From: Prochlorococcus sp. AG-347-I06
GTDB lineage: Bacteria > Cyanobacteriota > Cyanobacteriia > PCC-6307 > Cyanobiaceae
DNA length: 64,000 nucleotides
Assembly: GCA_003281605.1 (NCBI GenBank)
Contig: QCBM01000001.1
Location: 248,001-312,000, forward strand
Reading direction: 5' to 3'
The notes beneath the pieces were generated by a model that was given only the letters and a program-made list of their open reading frames with translations, was not told the DNA's origin and did not search any database. Position 1 is the first letter of the stretch; the number at the start of each line of letters is the position of its first letter. Of the stretch, positions 58,638-64,000 are shown piece by piece. The translations under genes were made by a program, and so were the position numbers.

Positions 58638-59150
58638 ATAGCCTAATAAAGTCATAAAAGTCAGGATGAATCCTAACCAATAAAAAATTAAAGCCAAATT
58701 ATTCAATAAGCTTATTTTTAATGGTGCAAAGAAGGTAATTACTGAAATAAAAAAGAAAAATGTTTTAAATTTTCCTAATATTGATGCTGGTAAACCGTCT
58801 TTTGTAGAGTTCCTTAGGCTAGAGATAATTAATTCTCTAAATAAAATTAATGACAAAGACCAGAAGGGTATAAAATTATTTTTACAAAGGAAGGTCAAAG
58901 GAATTAAATAGAATACTTTATCGCTTAAGGGATCAAGTACAGCTCCTAATCTGGTTTTAAGATTAAATTTCCTTGCAATTAACCCGTCAAAATAATCAGT
59001 TAAACCTCCAATAATAATCAATATAAAGACATAAAAAGGTTTGTTAATTTCTAAAAAAAGTATTAATGGAAATACAAGGAAAAGGCGAGATATTGATAAT
59101 AAATTGGGAATATTCAATGCCAAATTTTTAAGTTTTTTTCTTAATAACAA
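58611..59150 (-). CDS. pgsA: CDP-diacylglycerol--glycerol-3-phosphate 3-phosphatidyltransferase
   Basis: PgsA makes phosphatidylglycerol phosphate, leading to phosphatidylglycerol, which photosystems require. The CDP-alcohol phosphotransferase motif is complete: DYFDGLIARKFNLKTRLGAVLDPLSDK. Four to five membrane helices are evident around it. The N-terminus NIPNLLSISRLFLVFPLILFLE is typical. The 179-aa length is normal. It overlaps the convergent CSP41-like gene by 27 bp. Confidence 0.95.
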   Translation of the reverse strand: MLLRKKLKNLALNIPNLLSISRLFLVFPLILFLEINKPFYVFILIIIGGLTDYFDGLIARKFNLKTRLGAVLDPLSDKVFYLIPLTFLCKNNFIPFWSLSLILFRELIISSLRNSTKDGLPASILGKFKTFFFFISVITFFAPLKISLLNNLALIFYWLGFILTFMTLLGYLRIKKNMI

Positions 59151-59334
59151 ATTAGTTTTTGCGTATAAAAAATATATTACACTCTCAACAAGCTTAAATT
59201 TTTAGTAAAAATTTTAAATGGTTTTTGATGCTAGGTTCTAAAATTTAATTTAAATCTGAATCCTAAAGATTATAAACTCAACTTCTATTTATGAATGATG
59301 ATGTTATATATTACAAAATTATTCCTTATATCAT

Positions 59335-59946
59335 ATGCAGCCTCATAGCCTAAAGCTATCTCCAGAATCTGATTTGATAAACTCAATTAAAGAATATTCT
59401 TTATCAAATAATTTATACGGGTATGTTTCTGGAGTGGTTGGTAATCTTAGAACAGTTTGTATTCAATGCCCAGGTAATCAAGAGATAAATAAATTTGAAG
59501 GAAATTTAGAGATAGTTTCTTTAAACGGACATTTTAATAAAGGAGATGTTCATTTACATTTGAGTTTTGCAGATGAGGGATGTAATGTCTTTGGCGGGCA
59601 TCTTGAGGAGGGATGTATTGTAAAAAAAGGAACTGATATATTATTACTTTCTTTTGAACAGAAAATTATTAATATCTCAAGTCATGATTTAATCACTAAT
59701 GAATCACGTGTAAAAGCATATATTTTGAAGGATTGTCCTTGGTCTAAAAGAGCAATTAGGTTACTTAATTCTTTATCTATCCCTCATGAAGTTAATCTAA
59801 TAGACAATGATGAGAGCTTTCAAAAAATTATGGCTCAAAGTAAACATAATACTTTCCCTCAAATATTTTTGGATAATAATTTTTTTGGAGGATATGATGA
59901 ACTTTCAGAACAAGCAAAATTGGATAACTTAATTTCATTTAAGTAA
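59335..59946 (+). CDS. DUF296 (PPC)-glutaredoxin fusion protein
   Basis: Residues about 1-115 are a DUF296/PPC domain: FEGNLEIVSLNGHFNKGDVHLHLSFADEG and FGGHLEEGCIV, with the conserved His cluster that can bind metal. Residues about 126-203 are a glutaredoxin: KAYILKDCPWSKRAIRLL (active site C134-P-W-S137, monothiol), NTFPQIFLDNNFFGGYDEL with the cis-Pro TFP and the GG/D glutathione-binding motif. Both parts are in one open frame. PPC domains alone occur as DNA-binding or stand-alone proteins; the fusion suggests a glutathione-dependent switch or Fe-S link. It is 203 aa. Confidence 0.85.
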   Translation: MQPHSLKLSPESDLINSIKEYSLSNNLYGYVSGVVGNLRTVCIQCPGNQEINKFEGNLEIVSLNGHFNKGDVHLHLSFADEGCNVFGGHLEEGCIVKKGTDILLLSFEQKIINISSHDLITNESRVKAYILKDCPWSKRAIRLLNSLSIPHEVNLIDNDESFQKIMAQSKHNTFPQIFLDNNFFGGYDELSEQAKLDNLISFK

Positions 59947-59956
59947 TTTAAATTTT

Positions 59957-60145
59957 TTAACTATCACGATTAGTAAGCTTTTCAGCAACTAATTCGTCCT
60001 CTAACTGCTTTATTAATCTTGATACAAGACTTTGAAATTCTGGTTGACAGTCTTTAAATGCAGCTTTATGTCTTATTGGCTCATTTCTAGTTCTTAAATC
60101 AGTAAGCATTAATTGCAATGCGTCAATTTTGGGATTTATTTTCAT
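59957..60145 (-). CDS. Small hypothetical protein, 62 aa
   Basis: This is a charged, helical, single-Cys protein (KINPKIDALQLMLTDLRTRN, PIRHKAAFKDCQPEFQSLV, SRLIKQLEDELVAEK). No signal or membrane segment. The clean coding bias and the spacing (10 bp from the convergent DUF296-glutaredoxin stop, 26 bp downstream of nothing obvious) support a real gene. I recall similar small ORFs in marine picocyanobacteria but cannot name a family. Confidence 0.6.
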   Translation of the reverse strand: MKINPKIDALQLMLTDLRTRNEPIRHKAAFKDCQPEFQSLVSRLIKQLEDELVAEKLTNRDS

Positions 60146-60171
60146 AGTTTTAATTTATATATTTACATCTT

Positions 60172-60831
60172 TTAAATCATTTGCATAGCTTTTTTAAAAG
60201 ATATCTTTTTATTATCATTCGAACTTGTAACTTCTATTAATTTATTTATGGATTCTTTGTTCCTTAAAGAATCTATGCAACATTGCGCAACTAATCTTCT
60301 TGGAATAGATCCATTAATTTGAGTATCCTCTTTTGAATAATTTATATTTTCTGATTTAATATCCTCATTTTCCTTCAATCCTCCAGGTCGAATAATAGTC
60401 CATTCAAAATTTGAATTGCGTAGAAAGTTTTCACCTAATTTCTTCCAAATAAGAATTAAACCAAATAAGTTTAATGGGTGAAATAATTTACCAGTACAAA
60501 GGGAACTAACTAAAATAACTCTTTTAATACCAACTCTTTTGCAACTCTCTAGTTGCCTGTATACACCTAATGCATCAACCTTTGCAGGACCAGTTAAATC
60601 TAATGATGCTCTCGCTCCAGTCGCAATTATCAAAGCATCAATATCTTTTAAAGCTTCATCAAGTTCTCCTTTTTTGTCTAATGAAACCCTAATTGTATCT
60701 ATACGCTCTAATCCTGCTGAGACTTTTGAATTCTTTCTGATGATTTGCCTTACTTTGTATCCTTTCTTAACTGCTTCTTCGGAAATTCTATAACCTGTTT
60801 TCCCCGACGCACCAGTAATTGCTATTTTCAT
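60172..60831 (-). CDS. NAD(P)-binding SDR/NmrA-like protein
   Basis: The N-terminus MKIAITGASGKTGYRISEEAVKKGYKVRQIIR has the GASGKTG dinucleotide-binding motif of atypical SDR/NmrA-like proteins. DALIIATGARASLDLTGPAKVDALG and RVILVSSLCTGKLFHP follow; the classical catalytic YxxxK is absent. RPGGLKENED is a typical atypical-SDR block. Relatives include plastid proteins with roles in assembly or quinone binding. At 219 aa it is short but complete. Divergence into regulatory or chaperone function is likely; the role is unassigned. Confidence 0.82.
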   Translation of the reverse strand: MKIAITGASGKTGYRISEEAVKKGYKVRQIIRKNSKVSAGLERIDTIRVSLDKKGELDEALKDIDALIIATGARASLDLTGPAKVDALGVYRQLESCKRVGIKRVILVSSLCTGKLFHPLNLFGLILIWKKLGENFLRNSNFEWTIIRPGGLKENEDIKSENINYSKEDTQINGSIPRRLVAQCCIDSLRNKESINKLIEVTSSNDNKKISFKKAMQMI

Positions 60832-60865
60832 GATTAAAAACTAATTTAAACATTATATAAATTTC

Positions 60866-61519
60866 TTAAGGCTTTTTACATATAAATTTCTTTTTTCTTT
60901 TGGGATAAAGAGTGCGACACAAATAACATTTTGTTCCATCACAACCTCTTGCTGTACAGTATTCTCTGCCATAAAAGATTATTTGCAAATGTAAGGTATT
61001 CCAATCATTAACAGGAAATATTTTTTTTAGGTCTTTTTCTGTTTGAACTACGTTATCTCCATTTGATAGCCCCCATCTTTGTGCCAACCTGTGTATGTGA
61101 GTATCTACTGGGAATGAGGGTATTTTAAACACTTGAGACATTACAACTGATGCTGTTTTATGACCTACCCCTGGAAGAGATTCAAGCTTCTCAAAAGAAT
61201 CTGGGACCACGCTATTATGCTTCTCAATCAATAATTTAGATAAGTTATAAATGTTCTTTGATTTTTGATTAGATAGACCTAAAAATTTTATGTATTCGTA
61301 AATGCCATTAATACCTAGCTTCACCATCATTTCTGGATTATCTGCAACTTTAAATAGACTTTTTGTTAATTCATTAACTTTCTTGTCTGTTGATTGAGCA
61401 CTTAAAACTACGGCGACGAGAAGTGTATATGCATTTGTATGATCAAGAGGTATTGGAGGGGATGGATATAGCTTTTTGAGTTCCTTACGAATTATTTCTG
61501 CTCTTTCGGACTTTCTCAT
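60866..61519 (-). CDS. nth: Endonuclease III
   Basis: Nth is a DNA glycosylase/AP lyase for oxidised pyrimidines. The helix-hairpin-helix LESLPGVGHKTASVVM contains the catalytic Lys, and FPVDTHIHRLAQRWGL the catalytic Asp. The C-terminal Fe-S region is CTARGCDGTKCYLCRTLYPK followed later by one more Cys; the spacing differs from the C-x6-C-x2-C-x5-C of E. coli. The 217-aa length is normal. It is divergent from the FutC-type gene with 77 bp between starts. Confidence 0.94.
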   Translation of the reverse strand: MRKSERAEIIRKELKKLYPSPPIPLDHTNAYTLLVAVVLSAQSTDKKVNELTKSLFKVADNPEMMVKLGINGIYEYIKFLGLSNQKSKNIYNLSKLLIEKHNSVVPDSFEKLESLPGVGHKTASVVMSQVFKIPSFPVDTHIHRLAQRWGLSNGDNVVQTEKDLKKIFPVNDWNTLHLQIIFYGREYCTARGCDGTKCYLCRTLYPKRKKKFICKKP

Positions 61520-61539
61520 TAAATTTGAAAATTAAACGG

Positions 61540-61555
61540 TGTATAAAATTATACA
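61540..61555. repeat. Inverted repeat in the nth-futC promoter interval
   Basis: TGTATAA (61540-61546) and TTATACA (61549-61555) are exact inverted repeats with an AA spacer. The element lies 21 bp from the nth start and 42 bp from the FutC-type start. It contains TATAAT-like hexamers on both strands, so it may be overlapping divergent promoters or an operator. Confidence 0.4.
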
Positions 61556-61596
61556 AGGGATATTTTAGGTGAATATTTTCTGCTAACTTAATATAT

Positions 61597-62673
61597 TTGA
61601 ATAAGAAGAACTTAGTGAAAAATGATGCGTTATTAATTGATGATTTGCATCATAAATATGATAAGCGAGAATGTTCAAATTGGATATTAAACGCAATTAA
61701 CCTGAAAATTGAAAATGGCGAATTGTTGGGGTTGCTTGGTCCTTCTGGTTGCGGAAAAACTACTCTTTTAAGATTAATTGCGGGGTTCGAATATCCCACT
61801 AGAGGAAGGATTTCTCTAAATGATAAGGAAATTTCAAGTGGTGAAAAAATTCTTAGTCCTGAGAAAAGAAATATTGGTATGGTTTTTCAAGACTATGCAC
61901 TTTTCCCTCACTTAACTGTTTTGGAAAATGTAATTTTTGGTTTAAAAAACAAAAAAGATAGATCTAGAGTTGACTATTTATTAAATGTTGTAGGTCTTGA
62001 TAGTTTTATTGGAAGATACCCACATGAATTATCTGGAGGCCAAAAACAAAGACTAGCAATTGCAAGAGCTCTTGCTCCCAGTACTAATTTTATTTTATTA
62101 GATGAACCATTTTGTAGTCTTGATATGCATGTCAAACTAAAATTGAGAAGTGAACTCCCAAATATCCTAAAAGGTTGTAATGCAAGTGGATTAATGGTTA
62201 CTCATGATCCGGAAGAGGCAATGTCAATTTGCGATAAAGTTGCCGTCATGAATGAAGGAAAAATACATCAAATTGATACACCAATTAACCTTCTAAACAA
62301 TCCCAAGACCCTATTTGTTAGTAGTTTTATTTTGGGTAATAATATTATTAAACTTCAAAAAAATGGTAATGCATATATGTCTTGTTTAGGTGAAATAAAA
62401 AGTTCAGGGGTTTTACAAAATGCAACTATTAAAAGTATGTCAATTGCGCCTAAATTTATATCAATTAAAAGATCAGAATCTGGAAATGCGAATGTAATAT
62501 CTAAAGAATTTCTTGGAGAATTTCTTATATATAAAGTAACTATTAACGGAAACATATTGCGGGTTAGAACTGATATTAATAATCTTCTAAATAATGGTGA
62601 TAAATGTTCTCTTTCTATAAATAAAAATAGTTACTATTTTTTATATCCTGGAGCATATAAGGTACATATATAG
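61597..62673 (+). CDS. futC: FutC/FbpC-like ABC transporter ATPase (probable iron(III) uptake)
   Basis: The ATPase domain has Walker A GPSGCGKTTLLRL, the Q-loop MVFQDYALFPHLTV, signature ELSGGQKQRLAIARAL, Walker B FILLDEPFCSLD and H-loop VTHDPEEAM. The C-terminal third (about 240-355) is a regulatory/TOBE-like domain as in FbpC/FutC and PotA. The start is TTG at 61597. The 358-aa length is normal. The assignment to iron rests on sequence class and on the neighbouring ferritin; a polyamine or sulfate role would be the main alternative. Confidence 0.82.
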   Translation: MNKKNLVKNDALLIDDLHHKYDKRECSNWILNAINLKIENGELLGLLGPSGCGKTTLLRLIAGFEYPTRGRISLNDKEISSGEKILSPEKRNIGMVFQDYALFPHLTVLENVIFGLKNKKDRSRVDYLLNVVGLDSFIGRYPHELSGGQKQRLAIARALAPSTNFILLDEPFCSLDMHVKLKLRSELPNILKGCNASGLMVTHDPEEAMSICDKVAVMNEGKIHQIDTPINLLNNPKTLFVSSFILGNNIIKLQKNGNAYMSCLGEIKSSGVLQNATIKSMSIAPKFISIKRSESGNANVISKEFLGEFLIYKVTINGNILRVRTDINNLLNNGDKCSLSINKNSYYFLYPGAYKVHI

Positions 62674-62680
62674 AATTTAT

Positions 62681-62803
62681 TTATAGGCAATTACACTTCC
62701 CTCCCTTCCAATTAGAGCATTTTTTCTTTTTACATTTCTTTTTTTTATCTTTATATATTTTATTAGTTAAAAGCAGTTCAGAAAAACTGTATTCTAAATT
62801 CAT
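62681..62803 (-). CDS. Lys/Cys-rich 40-aa protein
   Basis: A 40-codon minus-strand frame begins MNLEYSFSELLLTNKIYKDK and ends in a Lys-rich tail with Cys at 24, 29, 37 and 39 (KKKKCKKKKCSNWKGG, then KCNCL). The four Cys in a basic, compact tail would suit metal or Fe-S binding. It is divergent from ferritin, its ATG is 11 bp from a possible Fur box, and it ends 8 bp from the futC stop. No family is recognised, and the frame could be chance in AT-rich DNA, but the Cys spacing and position argue otherwise. Confidence 0.5.
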   Translation of the reverse strand: MNLEYSFSELLLTNKIYKDKKKKCKKKKCSNWKGGKCNCL

Positions 62804-62813
62804 TTATAGTATT

Positions 62814-62832
62814 GCGAGTGATTTTCATTATC
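62814..62832. promoter_or_regulatory. Possible Fur box upstream of ferritin and the Cys-rich ORF
   Basis: The 19 bp at 62814-62832 match the classic Fur consensus GATAATGATAATCATTATC at 14 of 19 positions, with the TGAT and TCATTATC blocks exact. It lies between the divergent starts of the Cys-rich ORF (62803) and ferritin (62917). Because the region is AT-rich, a 14/19 match is suggestive only; an unrelated interval near 27217 scores the same. Confidence 0.4.
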
Positions 62833-62916
62833 ATATTATTTATTTTAATTTAAAGGATTTATTAATTACTAATTTATACAAAATGTTGTATTATTTCCTT
62901 AGATACTTATTTGAAA

Positions 62917-63471
62917 ATGAATGAAAATAACATAAAAACAAAAAAATTAGTTAATTTTGGTCCATCTGGAAGAGCTGTTGCTCAACCGATAGACAAAAGT
63001 TTGTTGGATAACATTTTTGAACATCTAACAATGGAAAGATATGCCAATGCTCAATATTTTTCTATGTATCTATGGTTTCAAGAACGTGATTTAAATGGAT
63101 TTGCCTCTCATTTTCTAAGTGAATCACAAGGCGAAATGGAACATGCTCAGAAATTTGCAGATTACTTAATCGCAAGAGGACAAAGCGTAAAATTAGATGA
63201 AATTCCTGCACCCGTTCAAACATGGGATTCTATAGAGGAGCTGATTTCTTATTCTTTTAATATGGAGGCTGATTTAACTTCATCTCTACAACAACTTTAT
63301 TCCATATCAGAAAGAATTTCAGATACAAGAACTAACGTATTTTTAGATCCTATTATAGATGCTCAAACTCAATCAGAAGATGAATTTGCGAACATACTGG
63401 GCAAGGTTAAGTTTGCTTCTAATCAACCTTCGGCAATCTTATTAATTGATAGTGATTTAAAGAAAAAATAA
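62917..63471 (+). CDS. Ferritin
   Basis: This is a 184-aa bacterial-type ferritin storing iron as ferric mineral. The four-helix bundle carries the ferroxidase ligands: Glu40 in TMERYANAQYF, the E-x-x-H pair in SQGEMEHAQKF (Glu73, His76), and later acidic/Gln ligands in DAQTQSEDEFANIL. I prefer the ATG at 62917; a TTG at 62911 would add two residues. It is between the FutC-type ATPase and a Crp-family regulator. Its 3' end overlaps the next convergent gene by 15 bp. Confidence 0.93.
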   Translation: MNENNIKTKKLVNFGPSGRAVAQPIDKSLLDNIFEHLTMERYANAQYFSMYLWFQERDLNGFASHFLSESQGEMEHAQKFADYLIARGQSVKLDEIPAPVQTWDSIEELISYSFNMEADLTSSLQQLYSISERISDTRTNVFLDPIIDAQTQSEDEFANILGKVKFASNQPSAILLIDSDLKKK

Positions 63472-63744
63472 ATTACTTTCAAATTTATTTTCATTCAATG
63501 TCCTTTTGGTTATTACAAAAAGTAAATTCGAGAAGTTGATTTTTCCATTATTTTTATTTAAAAGTTCAGCTATTTTATAAATTTCCTTAACTCTTTTGAA
63601 AATATTTTTGTTTTCAATAAATAACCTTCCTTTCAATGCTTTATTTTCTGTGGTTTTGTAGGCTTGCTTGATATTTTTGAGTCTATTTGATAAAAAATCA
63701 ACTTCCATTAACAAGTTGTTTGTAAGTGATTGTGATTCGTTCAT
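63457..63744 (-). CDS. Small helical hypothetical protein downstream of the Crp-family gene, 95 aa
   Basis: From the ATG at 63744 the protein is 95 aa, basic and helical (LLMEVDFLSNRLKNIKQAYKTTENKALKGRL, given here only in part as its central motif). The frame opens further upstream to 63804 but would overlap the Crp-family gene. The start is 4 bp after the Crp-family stop, so the two are probably co-transcribed. It overlaps the ferritin 3' end by 15 bp. I know no family. Confidence 0.6.
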   Translation of the reverse strand: MNESQSLTNNLLMEVDFLSNRLKNIKQAYKTTENKALKGRLFIENKNIFKRVKEIYKIAELLNKNNGKINFSNLLFVITKRTLNENKFESNLFFL

Positions 63745-63748
63745 GTTT

Positions 63749-64000
63749 TTATAGCGGCGATGTTTCAATAAAAGAAGGGGCAACACTGACTGTTTGGGTT
63801 CCAATTGGAGCTATTAATAACTCAGATGATCTTAATTTAGAAATTAATCTTGTTGATGTTACGCGTGTAGAACCGATTAATTCTCCAATCCTTTCGTGCG
63901 TTAACCTAAAGGGTAACTCGCACCATTGACCACATCTTCTACCTAGACGATTTACTAGTATTGAAAACAAGGCTTGTAATCGCTGTTCAGCATTCCCTAA
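63749..64000 (-). CDS. Crp/Fnr-family transcription regulator, C-terminal part
   Basis: The open frame runs off the window edge on its 5' side, so only the last 83 residues are seen. They hold a Crp-type DNA-binding domain: AEQRLQALFSILVNRLGRR, then LPFRLTHERIGELIGSTRV with the recognition helix region TRVTSTRLISKLRSSELL. It lacks the nucleotide-binding part here because of the window end. The neighbouring ferritin and FutC-type genes suggest a link with iron, but the regulator could also be an NtcA-like or other Crp member. Confidence 0.88.
   Translation of the reverse strand, partial: LGNAEQRLQALFSILVNRLGRRCGQWCELPFRLTHERIGELIGSTRVTSTRLISKLRSSELLIAPIGTQTVSVAPSFIETSPL

Noticed and set aside
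59196-59214. A/T-only 9-bp inverted repeat around 59205 between pgsA and the DUF296-glutaredoxin gene
   Set aside because: Apart from the central G it contains only A and T and has no T-run or nearby promoter; in this composition it is probably chance.

Overview
The window is an AT-rich, gene-dense stretch of a marine picocyanobacterial chromosome. It is almost certainly a high-light-adapted Prochlorococcus. The reasons are very low GC, gaps of mostly under 150 bp, many TTG/GTG starts, few Shine-Dalgarno sites, and markers of oxygenic photosynthesis (PetN, Psb29/Thf1, ChlP, CcsA, SipA) alongside pcyA but no phycobilisome genes. I found no rRNA, tRNA, CRISPR array, insertion sequence, prophage or integrase. 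No gene-free stretch reaches 300 bp; the longest are about 180-190 bp, upstream of glpX and upstream of the DUF296-glutaredoxin gene.

Layout. 0-8 kb: small hypotheticals, DUF2103, petN with an overlapping one-helix protein, psb29, clpP, ftsH, sipA, a pair of M16 peptidase-like genes, pcyA. 8-12 kb: a DevBCA-type ABC exporter operon, a 49-aa basic protein, a GT2 glycosyltransferase. 12-17 kb: rpsB-tsf behind a sequence-evident pseudoknot leader, a hypothetical, recG. 17-24 kb: VanX-like peptidase, ferredoxin-sulfite reductase, glyS, chlP, VanY-like peptidase. 24-28 kb: typA, DUF309, a 30-codon ORF, lptB, ccsA. 28-36 kb: a carbon-metabolism block (rpe, glpX, glgC, gnd, pgl) with hemA, then CIA30. 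36-42 kb: ilvD, a UPRTase-like gene, a lumenal pentapeptide protein, a CobW GTPase, a 54-aa zinc-ribbon-like protein with a good promoter, purS-purQ. 41.7-48.7 kb (minus strand): class II and class I aldolases, a GFO/IDH oxidoreductase, accD, a class I-type phosphoribulokinase, leuB. 48.7-57.6 kb (minus strand): lpxD, proB, yqeG, DUF3727, ruvX, a block of poorly known genes (GNAT-like, CofE-like, lumenal thioredoxin-like, DUF3685), hisA. 57.7-64 kb: CSP41-like, pgsA, a DUF296-glutaredoxin fusion, an SDR-like protein, nth, then an iron-linked end: FutC-type ATPase, a Lys/Cys-rich 40-aa ORF, ferritin, a small hypothetical and a partial Crp/Fnr regulator.

How the genes work together. Much of the content serves the Calvin cycle and its overflow: GlpX, both aldolases, Rpe and Prk for regeneration, GlgC for glycogen, Gnd/Pgl for the oxidative pentose phosphate route used in the dark. 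It also covers photosynthetic membrane upkeep (FtsH, Psb29, ChlP, PetN, CcsA, lumenal proteins). The least explained parts are the rpsB pseudoknot leader, the short ORF coupled to lptB, the DUF296-glutaredoxin fusion, the 52-57 kb unknown block, and the iron-linked right end.
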